The notes under the pieces are model-generated. The model was not told where the DNA came from. It searched no databases and saw only the letters and a program-made list of their open reading frames with translations. Shown in pieces: positions 33,280 to 42,516 of a stretch of 64,000 nt of DNA. Location: the NCBI RefSeq assembly GCF_023715505.1, contig NZ_JAMBOH010000001.1:186001-250000 (forward strand), read 5' to 3'. The stretch is from Neobacillus cucumis (GTDB lineage: Bacteria > Bacillota > Bacilli > Bacillales_B > DSM-18226). The first letter of the stretch is position 1, and every line of letters starts with the position of its first letter. The translations under genes were made by a program, and so were the position numbers.

Positions 33280-34023
33280 TTATGCTTCTATAACTTCATC
33301 TTCATGATCTTCATTTTGCTGCTTTTTTAACTTTTTTCGATAAACGAACTTTGATAAATTAATGCTCACTTCATAAAGTAGTAACAACGGTAAAGTTACA
33401 ACAAAATCAGACATAAAATCAGGAGGTGTAATAACAACGGCAATGATAATTAGAACAAAATAGGCATACTTACGAATTTTCGCTAAAACAAACGGATTAA
33501 TGATTCCAAGCGAGGTTAAAAACATAACTACTACTGGTAATTCAAACAAAACTCCAAATGGAAGAGTCATATTCAATATAAAACTAAAATACCTGTCAGC
33601 AGTGAAGTTCGTAACAAACATATCTTGACCAATGTTCACCAAAAAGTTAAGTACCATTGGAAAAATTACAAAATATCCAAATGCAAGCCCCAAAACAAAT
33701 AATATAAATAGTGCTGGGACATAGGTGACGGTTATTTTTCGTTCATTTGGTCGTAGTGCAGGCCTGACAAATAACCAGATTTGTAAGGCTAAAACTGGAA
33801 TTGTCCCAGCCAAGGCGACAACGCCGGCGAGCATGAAATAAATCCACATAATATCACTTGGTCCGAGAACGAGAAGCTTAGTATTTCCAACAAACCATTT
33901 ATAAATATCGTCTACATAGATAAAGCCAACAATAAAAAAGACGATAAATGCCAGAGCAGATATAATAATCCGTTTGCGCAATTCCTCTAAATGATCAACT
34001 AAATTTAATTCTTTATCTTCCAT
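33280..34023 (-). CDS. tatC: Sec-independent protein translocase TatC
   Basis: A 247-residue six-helix membrane protein, the twin-arginine signal receptor. The conserved N-terminus DHLEELRKRIIISA and the periplasmic-loop region before RPALRPNERK are present; hydrophobic segments lie near residues 20-40, 70-95, 110-135, 160-180, 195-210 and 215-235. The ATG at 34023 is preceded by GGGGAAG; an upstream extension would not belong to the family. It lies just after tatA, with a terminator-like hairpin between them. Confidence 0.95.
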   Translation of the reverse strand: MEDKELNLVDHLEELRKRIIISALAFIVFFIVGFIYVDDIYKWFVGNTKLLVLGPSDIMWIYFMLAGVVALAGTIPVLALQIWLFVRPALRPNERKITVTYVPALFILFVLGLAFGYFVIFPMVLNFLVNIGQDMFVTNFTADRYFSFILNMTLPFGVLFELPVVVMFLTSLGIINPFVLAKIRKYAYFVLIIIAVVITPPDFMSDFVVTLPLLLLYEVSINLSKFVYRKKLKKQQNEDHEDEVIEA

Positions 34024-34154
34024 GTACTTCCCCTGCCAATTTGAAAGGTTAAAAAAGTGAAAGTATGTTAAAATGTTCTGTCTGTAAATAGTCACTTCAC
34101 TAGAGAGATTAACATGTTTTCACGCATCCATATAGGTTTATCTTCGTGAAGAAA

Positions 34155-34181
34155 AAGGTGCAAGATAGAATCTTACACCTT
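34155..34181 (-). terminator. Terminator-like hairpin between tatA and tatC
   Basis: AAGGTGTAAGAT and ATCTTGCACCTT form a long stem followed by TTTTC on the minus strand. It overlaps the tatA stop codon and could set the TatA:TatC ratio by partial read-through. Confidence 0.7.
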
Positions 34182-34374
34182 ATTTAGTCAAATTTTTCTT
34201 TTCTTCTGTAATATCTTCCATAACATCATCCGTTAATTCACGAGTAGATTTTTTAAATTCTTTTAAAGTTTGTCCAAAAGCCTTACCGATTTCAGGAAGT
34301 TTCTTTGGTCCAAAAATAATTAATGCAAGAGTTAATATCAAAATTAATCCGGGCACTCCGATATTAGAAAACAT
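34180..34374 (-). CDS. tatA: Twin-arginine translocase component TatA
   Basis: A 64-residue pore-forming Tat subunit. It has a short N-terminal membrane helix ([21 protein letters not shown]), the hinge [10 protein letters not shown] and an amphipathic helix ([20 protein letters not shown]), then a charged tail. It sits upstream of tatC in a compact two-gene unit. The 320-base gap upstream (34375-34695) contains only AT-rich sequence and the dfrA terminator. Confidence 0.95.
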   Translation of the reverse strand: MFSNIGVPGLILILTLALIIFGPKKLPEIGKAFGQTLKEFKKSTRELTDDVMEDITEEKKNLTK

Positions 34375-34666
34375 GGATTTACATCCCCTTCAAATGATGT
34401 TGTATATTTCTACTATGATTATAGTATTGAAATATCCTTTTGAGGTAATTATCCTCAATAATTCATAGTTATTTCACAAAATCCAATAAAAATTCAATTA
34501 AAGTGACATTTAACGTTTTCACAATTAATAGTAATTCACTATAGACAATTTAACAATTACGAGCGCTTAAGTCAATCTTCTCAGTGTTGATTAAATCTTT
34601 AAAATATTATGACGGCAATTTTTGGAGATATCAGAGGAAAAATGCATTAGGGACCTATTTCTTAAT

Positions 34667-34692
34667 AAAAAAGCATTTATAGATGCTTTTTT
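34667..34692. terminator. Terminator of thyA-dfrA
   Basis: AAAAAGCAT and ATGCTTTTTT arms around TTATAG, 4 bases past the dfrA stop. Confidence 0.85.
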
Positions 34693-34695
34693 CTA

Positions 34696-35190
34696 TTAGT
34701 GTCCGTTTTTTCTCTCGTAGATTCTAAATTCATAATCGTAAGGATTTTTTTCATTTTTAATCCCTTTTTCAACCGATGTTAGGACCCAATCCTCTTGTTT
34801 AAACGAAGGAAAAAAGGTATCTGCCGCAAAAGTTTCATCAATATAGGTAATATATAGTCTATCCGCAAATGGAAATGTCTCCCGAAAAATTTCAGCTCCG
34901 CCAATAACAAAAAATTCGTTATCTTGCTTTCGGCTATTCATCACAAACTCATCGATTGAGGAGTAAACGGTACAGCCTTCACTTTGATAGTCAGGCTGTC
35001 TGGTAATTACGATATTTTCTCGGCCTGGCAGGACGCGTCCAATCGATTCATGTGTTTTTCTCCCCATTGCAATCGGGTGTCCCATTGTTACCCTTTTAAA
35101 AAACTTTAAGTCCTCCGGTAAATGCCATGGGAGTTGATTATCCTTACCGATAGCACCATTTTGATCCATTGCGACAATAAAAGAAATCAT
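34696..35190 (-). CDS. dfrA: Dihydrofolate reductase
   Basis: A 164-residue enzyme reducing dihydrofolate to tetrahydrofolate with NADPH. Conserved motifs: [36 protein letters not shown] and [11 protein letters not shown]. It overlaps the thyA stop codon by ATGA, so the two genes of the thymidylate cycle are coupled. Family length is normal and no resistance-type changes can be judged from sequence reading. Confidence 0.97.
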   Translation of the reverse strand: MISFIVAMDQNGAIGKDNQLPWHLPEDLKFFKRVTMGHPIAMGRKTHESIGRVLPGRENIVITRQPDYQSEGCTVYSSIDEFVMNSRKQDNEFFVIGGAEIFRETFPFADRLYITYIDETFAADTFFPSFKQEDWVLTSVEKGIKNEKNPYDYEFRIYERKNGH

Positions 35191-35981
35191 ACACTGACGG
35201 CTCCTTTAATGTGTGGATGTGGGTCGTAACCTTCTAAAGTAAAGTCGTTATATTCAAAAGAGTAGATATCCTTCACATTTGGATTGATTTTCAAGGTTGG
35301 CAATTTTCGCGGTTCCCTCGACAATTGTTCTTTTACTTGTTCGAGATGGTTCTGATAAATGTGCACATCCCCAAATGTATGAATAAACTCACCCGGTTTT
35401 AAATCACAGACCTGGGCAATCATTAACGTTAAAAGCGCATATGATGCAATATTAAAAGGGACACCAAGAAAGACGTCTGCAGAACGCTGGTATAACTGAC
35501 AAGACAATTTTCCATCAGCAACATAAAATTGAAACAGACAGTGACAAGGCGGCAGGGCCATCTTGTCAATTTCAGCTACATTCCAGGCATTCACAAGCAA
35601 TCTTCGTGAATTTGGATTGGTTTTAATTTGCTCAATTAATTCGCTGATTTGATCAACGGTATTACCATCAGCCCCTGTCCAAGAGCGCCATTGATGACCG
35701 TAAACCGGACCTAATTCACCATGTTCATCCGCCCACTCATTCCAGATCCGCACTCCGTTCTCCTGGAGGTAACGTACATTTGTGTCTCCTTTTAGAAACC
35801 AAAGCAATTCATAAATAATGGATCTTAGGTGCAGCTTCTTTGTCGTTAAAAGCGGGAAACCTTCCTCAAGGTTAAATCTCATTTGGTAGCCAAATGTGCT
35901 AATCGTCCCAGTACCAGTACGGTCGCCTTTAAGATGGCCATTTTTCAATACATGTTCACATAATTGTAGATATTGTTTCAA
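35187..35981 (-). CDS. thyA: Thymidylate synthase
   Basis: A 264-residue enzyme methylating dUMP to dTMP using methylene-tetrahydrofolate. The catalytic cysteine is in [14 protein letters not shown], and [19 protein letters not shown] and HIYQNHLEQ are conserved. The TTG at 35981 (AGGGAG upstream, matching the 264-residue ThyB length) is preferred over upstream in-frame codons. It pairs with dfrA. In B. subtilis I recall ypjP directly next to it; here a 10-kb stress island separates them. Confidence 0.96.
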   Translation of the reverse strand: MKQYLQLCEHVLKNGHLKGDRTGTGTISTFGYQMRFNLEEGFPLLTTKKLHLRSIIYELLWFLKGDTNVRYLQENGVRIWNEWADEHGELGPVYGHQWRSWTGADGNTVDQISELIEQIKTNPNSRRLLVNAWNVAEIDKMALPPCHCLFQFYVADGKLSCQLYQRSADVFLGVPFNIASYALLTLMIAQVCDLKPGEFIHTFGDVHIYQNHLEQVKEQLSREPRKLPTLKINPNVKDIYSFEYNDFTLEGYDPHPHIKGAVSV

Positions 35982-36055
35982 CTTAAGACACTCCCTGTGA
36001 TTCATATTTCTCCATTTTATCATAATTTATGGGGATTGCCATGATAGAAAATAGA

Positions 36056-36082
36056 GGAGCTATCAACATCGTTGACAGCTCC
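36056..36082 (-). terminator. Terminator-like hairpin after the Ter operon
   Basis: GGAGCTGTCAAC and GTTGATAGCTCC arms around GAT; a modest T-rich run (CTATTTTC) follows on the minus strand. It lies between the last terD gene and thyA. Confidence 0.7.
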
Positions 36083-36095
36083 CCAAATCAATATG

Positions 36096-36674
36096 CTAAA
36101 CTTCTAACCCAAAATTCCGGCAAAGTGCCGCCAAACCGCCTGCGAAACCACTTCCGACAGCGTTAAATTTCCATTCACCATTATGACGATAAACCTCACA
36201 AATAACCACAGCTGTTTCAACTGAAAAATCCTCGCCTAAGTCAAATCTGAGGACCTCTCTATCTGTCTCCTCATCCACTAGACGAACAAAGGCATTGGAG
36301 ACTTGACCAAAATTTTGATTTCTAGCATCAGCATCATGGATCGTGACTGTAATCGCAATTCGATGCACATGGGAGGGCACTTTACTGAAGTCAATCCTAA
36401 TTTGTTCATCATCGCCGTCCCCTTCACCAGTTCGGTTATCCCCTGTATGTTCGACAGCTCCAGAAGGATCCACTAAGTTATTATAAAAGATAAAGTCGGC
36501 ATCCTGGACCACTCTGCTGTTTGCATCTGTTAAGAATGCGGAAGCATCCAAGTCAAAGTCGTAACCGCCATGATAGCGGTTTGTATCCCAGCCAAGACCC
36601 ACAATGACCTTTGTTAACCCATGGTTTGTTTTCGTTAGATCTATCCTTTGTCCTTTTGATAGGTTAATTCCCAA
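36096..36674 (-). CDS. terD: TerD-family stress protein (last gene of the YceG operon)
   Basis: A 192-residue TerD/CABP protein. Family motifs: [51 protein letters not shown] (a calcium-binding acidic loop), and the C-terminal [17 protein letters not shown]. TerD proteins bind calcium and act in tellurite, phage and envelope stress. It closes the operon yceG-telA-terD-terD. The frame has a TAATT-spaced binding site (AGAGGTGATTTAG). Confidence 0.95.
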   Translation of the reverse strand: MGINLSKGQRIDLTKTNHGLTKVIVGLGWDTNRYHGGYDFDLDASAFLTDANSRVVQDADFIFYNNLVDPSGAVEHTGDNRTGEGDGDDEQIRIDFSKVPSHVHRIAITVTIHDADARNQNFGQVSNAFVRLVDEETDREVLRFDLGEDFSVETAVVICEVYRHNGEWKFNAVGSGFAGGLAALCRNFGLEV

Positions 36675-36738
36675 CTAAATCACCTCTTACAAAGCTTTAT
36701 CAGATAAAACAGAAATAGTATTAAGAAAAATCTGAGGA

Positions 36739-37359
36739 TTAGCTGTAAGAACGAACAACCTCACTCAAGCTTGCAGCATTCGTTCCACTGCCGATCGCAG
36801 CAAACTTCCACTCATTGCCGTGGCGATAGATCTCGCCCGTCACAAGGCATGTAAGACCGCTATAATTATCGGTTAAATTGTAGTGAAGAAGCTCTTGATT
36901 TGTAGTAGGATTCACAACTCGAATAAACGCATTTTGAATCATTCCAAAATGTTGTTTTCTTTTTACACAATCATAAATATTAACAACAAAAACTAGTTTT
37001 TGAATGTTCGCGGGAACCCGGCTTAGATCTATCATAATTTGTTCGTCATCACCGTCTCCATCTCCTGTTAAGTTATCGCCGGAGTGCTGGACACTGCCAT
37101 CGTTACTTTTTAAGTTTCCGAAATAAATAACATCTTTATTGTTTTGTAATTTGTCATTCGCCCCGAGCATTATGACAGAGGCATCACAGTCTACATTGGA
37201 GCTGCTAGCACCGCCGCCAAATAAGCCGCCGAATAATTTGCCGCCGCCGCTTTGGACAGGATCCCAGCCTAAACCTACCATAATTTTCGTTAATCCTGGA
37301 TTTCCTTTTGTTAAATCAACTCGCTGGCCTTTTTGTAAATTAATTGCCATATTATTCAC
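36739..37359 (-). CDS. terD: TerD-family stress protein with a glycine-rich insertion
   Basis: A 206-residue TerD paralogue. It keeps [29 protein letters not shown] and EIYRHGNEWKFAAIGSG. A Gly-rich insert (GGGKLFGGLFGGGASSSN, residues ~35-55) replaces the usual short loop, and the first acidic loop is NVDCDASVIML, with fewer acidic residues. I infer altered metal binding or partner choice compared with its two neighbours. It is the third gene after yceG. Confidence 0.93.
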   Translation of the reverse strand: MNNMAINLQKGQRVDLTKGNPGLTKIMVGLGWDPVQSGGGKLFGGLFGGGASSSNVDCDASVIMLGANDKLQNNKDVIYFGNLKSNDGSVQHSGDNLTGDGDGDDEQIMIDLSRVPANIQKLVFVVNIYDCVKRKQHFGMIQNAFIRVVNPTTNQELLHYNLTDNYSGLTCLVTGEIYRHGNEWKFAAIGSGTNAASLSEVVRSYS

Positions 37360-37383
37360 CTCATTAAAATATTTGTATAGAAT

Positions 37384-38487
37384 TTAGGATTGTTTCAATT
37401 TTTTAAAGTTTTCTTGCAGCTGTTCTAACCGTTTCGTACCTTCAATTCGAAGACGTTTATTTTCCTCTTCAATTGCACGTGTTTCTTGCATCCCTTTGAT
37501 GATAATATTCCAGGATTCTTCAATTGTCTCGATTTTAATGCTAGGACCGCCAGCAAGTCTTGCGATATCAGTACTTTGTTGAGAAATATTCTGAGCATTT
37601 CTTAATAACATCTCATTGGTTCTTCGATCAAGTTCGCTCATGGAATCGGCCACAAGCTTCTGCCTTTTTGCTGCAACTGCTTGAATTAACCCATTTTTAA
37701 AAATAGGAATCGTCGTTACAAAAGCAGAGTTAATTTTTCCAATAAGTTTGGTATTCCCTCTTTGCAACAATCGAATTTGTGGAGCTGTCTGAAGAGCAAC
37801 CATCTTGGCCATTTCAAGGTCATATATCCTCTGTTCCAACAGGTCAATTGCATTTTTTAATGAATCCAACTGCATCGAAGCAAGTTGATCACCTTGAGCA
37901 ACGCGGGCCTCAAGCTGTGGAAGGCTGGTGTTCTTCAATTCTTCTACCTTTAATTCACCGGCAACAATATATTTTTCAAGTGTTAGATAGTATTGATAAT
38001 TTTGTTCATACATTTGTTCAAGCATATTAGTCGCATCGACCATTTCATGCTGATATTTTGAGATTTCCACATAAACTTTGTCGATTTCCGACCCCATAGT
38101 TTGATATTTGCCAAATAGCTTTTCGACGATTTTTTCGCCCTTTTTAAACAGCTTGCCAAAAAGTCCACCAGAAGTCTTTTGAAAATCCTTGGCATCAAAT
38201 TTATCCATTATCCGCCCAAGATGTTTAAGCAGTTCACCAGAATCTTCTACTTTTGTTGTCCTCATATTACTTAAAATTTGATCCGAGAAACGAGATATTT
38301 GCACAGCCGGCTCTTTTCCAAACTCCAATATTTGAATTTGGTCTCGCTCATCAATAGTACGAGCTAAATTTTGAATTTCTGGTTCTTTTCGTAAAGCAAG
38401 TTTTATATCTGATACTTTTGTTTCGGTTAGAACATCATCAGCCGCTGCAGGTGTTAAACCGTTAGATGGATTTGGTGATAAATTCAC
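37384..38487 (-). CDS. yceH: TelA/YceH toxic-anion resistance protein
   Basis: A 367-residue cytoplasmic, almost entirely helical protein of the TelA family. Long coiled coils (about residues 100-240 and 310-365) are evident, with the conserved block IRLLQRGNTKLIGKINSAFVTTIP and the C-terminal helix TRAIEEENKRLRIEGTKRLE. Members are linked to tellurite and cell-envelope antimicrobial resistance. The GTG start has GGGGAG upstream and lies 3 bases after the yceG stop, so the two are cotranscribed. Confidence 0.92.
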   Translation of the reverse strand: MNLSPNPSNGLTPAAADDVLTETKVSDIKLALRKEPEIQNLARTIDERDQIQILEFGKEPAVQISRFSDQILSNMRTTKVEDSGELLKHLGRIMDKFDAKDFQKTSGGLFGKLFKKGEKIVEKLFGKYQTMGSEIDKVYVEISKYQHEMVDATNMLEQMYEQNYQYYLTLEKYIVAGELKVEELKNTSLPQLEARVAQGDQLASMQLDSLKNAIDLLEQRIYDLEMAKMVALQTAPQIRLLQRGNTKLIGKINSAFVTTIPIFKNGLIQAVAAKRQKLVADSMSELDRRTNEMLLRNAQNISQQSTDIARLAGGPSIKIETIEESWNIIIKGMQETRAIEEENKRLRIEGTKRLEQLQENFKKLKQS

Positions 38488-38490
38488 TGT

Positions 38491-40128
38491 TTAATCTCCC
38501 CTTAAATTTTTTAAGATTCCCTGAAAAAGCCCTTTTTTAAAAAGCGATGGTTCCTTAAACTCCAAGTCAAACACCACTTCATCAAGCCAGTGCTTATCAA
38601 ATAATCGTTCATCGACATAGTTTTCGATATCATTATGGCCTGATGGATTATACAAAATGAGATCAATCCCAAATTGATTTAGAAGCAAAAGCAGTGCTGC
38701 ATCCGACCTTGATAGCCTTCCTGTCGTTTCGTTATTGTAAATAATTAATTTAGGGACTGCTTGAGAATAATCAAATTTCTCCATTAACTGAATGATATTC
38801 TTGGGCATATACATCGCCTGAGTAAACAGATAAACTTTTACTTCTTCGTCAGTTTCCGCTGAGAGCGGTTTTAAAGCGGGTGCTTCACAAATCCTTCTTA
38901 TGGCTTGGACTATCCCTTTTTGCAACCCTGCAGCTAAAAAGGAATAGGGCCAATAATGTGATTTCATTACCTTCTCAACACTCAACAAACCATCCTTGCC
39001 GAGAGCGTTTCGATAGTGATATCGAAAATCACTAGTACTTGGATTCGTAACGGGCAGCACTCTAATCAACAAGCTATTGTCTAATTGACTAATTGATTGA
39101 AGCCGTTCCCAATATTCCTTTCGATTCTTACTTACTCCTTGGACTTTTGCAAATATCGAGGGAATCTTAACTTCACCGGTACTCACCTCAAAGTCCGGGC
39201 GGATCATTGCTATTTCCTTCGCTAGGATAAACAACTCGTCATAGGTCGTTTTTAACGTAATGGACGAAGGTGTATAATCCCGTAATTGCCAGGGCTTATA
39301 AAGGCCGGACCCCTCAGAATTTAAGATTGACTCAATTTCTTTTGAAGCCCGGTAAGCAACTGTGGTTTTACGGCTGCGTTTTTCCTGAGGAAATGGCTCT
39401 GCAGACTGCTGATTTGGGTAATGATAGGTGAATATTTCTTCCGTGACTAAGCCGGATAATATATCTCTGCCTTCCGGATGGAAAATGATGAGATCGCAGC
39501 CAAGCTTGATTAAATAATATAAAAAGTATTGATGACTTTTTTTAAAGTCGCCATACCACAAGAATTTGGGCATTGCCTTTTGCGGATCAGCTTGTTCTAA
39601 CAACAGTTTTAAATGGTTCAAGGACCATTTAACAATATCGACCAAAACCCTCCTGAGTTCATGACTTTTCAACCCATTCGTTTCACGGTTTGCAAATAAT
39701 TCAAGTGTGGAAATCATTGCTTCTCTTAGTTTTCGGTGAATAACGGGTACCCTGGATTTTAACAACAGCTGTTCACCATCAAGAAACGCCGTGAAACGAT
39801 TAATTGAAAGCTTCTGCTCGTTATTTATATTTATGACTCTTTGAATAGCTTGAAAGTGAGTATTATTAATCGTTTTATCGAGAGAATCCTCACTTAACAG
39901 TTCAAGGTTCCATTCCTGGCTATGGACATAATCATACAACTGGTTATAATAATCATCCGTGTCTATAGGTAAGCCCAAAAACTTTCCAATTACTTGCCCA
40001 ATCTGAATCGTTCCATTTTCAACTGAATAATTCGGCCGTTCCGGCAGCGTTTTTTTGAGCATGCCCTGCCAATTTTCAAATGAAAGGGATACAGGATGGA
40101 CGTTTAACTGATTTAATGTTGGATACAA
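38491..40128 (-). CDS. yceG: YceG-like component of the tellurite-resistance operon
   Basis: A 545-residue cytoplasmic protein of the YceG family found in Ter operons (not the unrelated MltG/YceG). It contains two similar halves with the pattern (P-K-F/L-I-[IW]Y-x-[ND]-[EF]...HQYFLYYLIKLGCDLIIFHP and PKLIIYNNETTGRLSRSDAA...FGIDLILYNPSG), each ending in a hydrophobic strand plus NPSG/HPEG. Function unknown. The TTG start follows AGGGAAGGGA. A SigW-like promoter lies 107-132 bases upstream. Confidence 0.88.
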   Translation of the reverse strand: MYPTLNQLNVHPVSLSFENWQGMLKKTLPERPNYSVENGTIQIGQVIGKFLGLPIDTDDYYNQLYDYVHSQEWNLELLSEDSLDKTINNTHFQAIQRVININNEQKLSINRFTAFLDGEQLLLKSRVPVIHRKLREAMISTLELFANRETNGLKSHELRRVLVDIVKWSLNHLKLLLEQADPQKAMPKFLWYGDFKKSHQYFLYYLIKLGCDLIIFHPEGRDILSGLVTEEIFTYHYPNQQSAEPFPQEKRSRKTTVAYRASKEIESILNSEGSGLYKPWQLRDYTPSSITLKTTYDELFILAKEIAMIRPDFEVSTGEVKIPSIFAKVQGVSKNRKEYWERLQSISQLDNSLLIRVLPVTNPSTSDFRYHYRNALGKDGLLSVEKVMKSHYWPYSFLAAGLQKGIVQAIRRICEAPALKPLSAETDEEVKVYLFTQAMYMPKNIIQLMEKFDYSQAVPKLIIYNNETTGRLSRSDAALLLLLNQFGIDLILYNPSGHNDIENYVDERLFDKHWLDEVVFDLEFKEPSLFKKGLFQGILKNLRGD

Positions 40129-40234
40129 TCATAATCCCTTCCCTCTAAAAGCGAAGCTTATTGTTATCGATTAGAAAATTATGTAAGGTTTCCATTTCAT
40201 CATATCACAGTTATTTCATTGGTACATTTGTTTA

Positions 40235-40260
40235 TACGAAAGAGACCTAAATTTGTTTCA
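40235..40260 (-). promoter_or_regulatory. SigW-type promoter for yceG-telA-terD-terD
   Basis: The minus strand reads TGAAAC, exactly 16 bases, then CGTA (CGTATA). This matches the ECF sigma-W consensus, and the yce operon of B. subtilis is known to be sigma-W responsive. Confidence 0.85.
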
Positions 40261-40343
40261 TTTTTAGCTCTAATCCTACTTTTTCACATTTTCACATGTC
40301 CCTACATATTAATGGAGTACTCATACTAAGTAGGTGACTCACA

Positions 40344-40589
40344 ATGAGATTTTTATATAAACGGCCGAAACTGGATCAGGTATCGGAGGAGTTAGAAACC
40401 TTAATGGAAGTAATGGTTTCTGACCTATTTATTTATTTAGATTTATTTATTTTCAGCATTATCTTTACTATATTCCTATCTCCAGTTATCCCGTCATTAA
40501 CCATGGCCCTTCTGTTCTTTGTTGCAAGCTACAGTTTTTTTGGCTGCCTCTACTATTTTGTTATTAGTAAAATTACGGTAACAAAATAG
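40344..40589 (+). CDS. Small two-helix membrane protein
   Basis: An 81-residue protein: a polar N-terminus (RFLYKRPKLDQVSEELETLM) then two hydrophobic segments (about 28-50 and 55-76). Not recognised. It is the only plus-strand gene inside the Ter island and overlaps the 3' end of the HAD hydrolase gene by 17 bases on the opposite strand. The binding site (GTAGGTGACTCACA) is moderate. It could be an unrelated small membrane protein or an island-specific accessory. Confidence 0.6.
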   Translation: MRFLYKRPKLDQVSEELETLMEVMVSDLFIYLDLFIFSIIFTIFLSPVIPSLTMALLFFVASYSFFGCLYYFVISKITVTK

Positions 40590-41397
40590 GTTTAGTGTGG
40601 TTTAGTTGATAGAAATGTTGGATAATCTCTTCTCCTGCACGTACGCCGCTATTTATTGTTAAAATTGAGGTACTGCCACCTGATACAAGCGCCAGATGTT
40701 TGGCAAGTTCTCCATGGTTTGGAACAAATCGGTGCTGACAGTTCTTTAGGAAATCCCAATCTAGAATAGAATCACCCGCTCCAGCAACCGTTTTCACCCC
40801 TTCAAGTTGACAAATAAAATCAAGAGCAACTCCTTTACTAATTGCCTGAGGGATAAAGTATAGTTTTCTTCCTTGGAGTGAAATTCTCCAACCAGACTTG
40901 GCAGCCAAATCCTCAATGGATGTTCTTTCTGTATCAGACGGAAGGCAGTTTAATAGAAAATAGAAAAACCATTCCTCCGCCTGTTTCCTTACCCCGTCTA
41001 AATAAACACCTTCCCTGTCCAATCTGGAAAGCAATTCAGCTTGCGTAACAGACTCTAGTCTTAAACGGTCACGGAGTTGCTTCGACCATTCCCCCATTGG
41101 AATCCCTTGAAAAAGAATGTTAGCACCATTTGACGTTATGGCATATTTAATTTTAATATCTTGTGCAAAAATGACAAATCGGCAAAACTGCTCTGTCGTC
41201 CTTGTAGTGACAGGTACAAACAACCCTTGACTTGATAGCTCTTTTAACTGGTTATAGGAGTTTTCTGTCATAAAAGCCACCCAGCTGCCATCCTTTTGTT
41301 CAACTGGTGTTAATGGTAAACCTTCAGGCACCCCAAACTCTTCAATTGCCCGCTTAGAAAAAATTAATGTCCGGTCTAGGTCAGATGCAAAAATCAT
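40573..41397 (-). CDS. HAD-superfamily phosphatase of the Ter metabolic module
   Basis: A 274-residue HAD hydrolase beginning MIFASDLDRTLIFS, with the nucleophile Asp in DLDRT (motif I). A Cof-like cap is in the middle, and the late motif GVKTVAGAGDSILDWDFLK carries the metal-binding Asp. It resembles sucrose-phosphatase-type HADs. The ATG at 41397 overlaps the stop of the StiP-like gene (ATGA). In Ter clusters this enzyme is predicted to dephosphorylate an intermediate made by the phosphoribosyltransferase; the substrate is unknown. Confidence 0.88.
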   Translation of the reverse strand: MIFASDLDRTLIFSKRAIEEFGVPEGLPLTPVEQKDGSWVAFMTENSYNQLKELSSQGLFVPVTTRTTEQFCRFVIFAQDIKIKYAITSNGANILFQGIPMGEWSKQLRDRLRLESVTQAELLSRLDREGVYLDGVRKQAEEWFFYFLLNCLPSDTERTSIEDLAAKSGWRISLQGRKLYFIPQAISKGVALDFICQLEGVKTVAGAGDSILDWDFLKNCQHRFVPNHGELAKHLALVSGGSTSILTINSGVRAGEEIIQHFYQLNHTKPILLP

Positions 41398-42515
41398 GCT
41401 TGTATCCCCTTGACTTTTTTGATTAAACCACAGCACAAATACTTCATATCTGGATAAGCCTGGACTTCCACACCTTTTTCTTCAGCAAGCATTAGGATAT
41501 GTTTAACAAAGGGACTTGAAGGATCACGCATTAAAATTTTCCATGGCACCCTGCGGAGGAGGACCCTCGTTGTTTCTCCAACCCCAGGTTTAATATAATG
41601 GGCACTCTCGATCGAAAAATCCGCTTGTATTTTTTTTACATCTTCTAATCCTATAAATCCTGTTTCGAGTTCACTAGACAAAAGATTTAAGGCCGATTCC
41701 TTTGCTTCCTTATCGATGGTAGAAAACTCTTCTGATATCAGATTAATGAACTCATTAGAAACATCCTCTGAAAGCAGATTCCGATAAAATTTAGCTCCGT
41801 GAAAATCATCCTTACCAATAAATGCTTTATTTAACACCGTCCTGCTGACAAGCCCTGATACGGTAGAATTTAAACAAGCACTTGGTATTAAAAAGTCCTC
41901 TCGTGTTCCATAAAGTGTCGTGCAACAGCCAGGATCAGCAATCACAGCAAGTGTATCATCAAGCTTTAAGCGATATTTTTCTTCATATTTTCGGCATGCA
42001 TTTGTTAATTCTAACGAGATAGCCCCTTTGCCTGTCCAGCCGTCCACAAATTGTATTTCACCATTTGGATGCTCTTGTTGGATATAGTGAAGGGCATTTT
42101 CATCAATTCCCTTATCACGGATTATGGATATACTATAATGAGGTAAGCTGATCCCGTATTTCAACTTAATATATCGTTTAATTAAGATGCCAACTGGTGT
42201 TCCAGCCCGGGCAAGCGAAACGAGAACCGAATTAGAACCCTTTAATTGAAAGATTTGCTCTGAGACAACTCCAACACAAAGGGCTACTTTTTGTTTATAT
42301 TGCTGTAAGGTATCCCAGAAAAATTTTACATACTCTTTAGGAGGCTGATATTCTATCGGCAATGATTCGCTATAATGACCTCCTGATTGAATCTTTGTTT
42401 CGCGATTAAGTGCCGTATCCTCCAAAACTATGTCACTTAAATCCTTTAATAAAAAAAGAACATCATCCTCATGATAGGTTCCGATTTTTGCAGGTTTGCT
42501 GAGTATTTTTTGCAT
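41394..42515 (-). CDS. StiP-like protein of Ter clusters (cysteine protease/PELOTA family)
   Basis: A 373-residue protein. The N-terminal ~280 residues match the domain called StiP (formerly PRTase_1), with SVLVSLARAGTPVGILIKRY, FVDGWTGKGAISLEL and the cysteine pair in IADPGCCTTLYG. The C-terminal ~80 residues (VLLRRVPWKILMRDPSS, then MLAEEKGVEVQAYPDMKYLC) match a PELOTA-type RNA-binding domain. The assigned protease activity is a published prediction and not shown. The ATG at 42515 follows AAGGGGTG and lies 1 base past the phosphoribosyltransferase stop. Confidence 0.85.
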   Translation of the reverse strand: MQKILSKPAKIGTYHEDDVLFLLKDLSDIVLEDTALNRETKIQSGGHYSESLPIEYQPPKEYVKFFWDTLQQYKQKVALCVGVVSEQIFQLKGSNSVLVSLARAGTPVGILIKRYIKLKYGISLPHYSISIIRDKGIDENALHYIQQEHPNGEIQFVDGWTGKGAISLELTNACRKYEEKYRLKLDDTLAVIADPGCCTTLYGTREDFLIPSACLNSTVSGLVSRTVLNKAFIGKDDFHGAKFYRNLLSEDVSNEFINLISEEFSTIDKEAKESALNLLSSELETGFIGLEDVKKIQADFSIESAHYIKPGVGETTRVLLRRVPWKILMRDPSSPFVKHILMLAEEKGVEVQAYPDMKYLCCGLIKKVKGIQA

Positions 42516-42516
42516 C

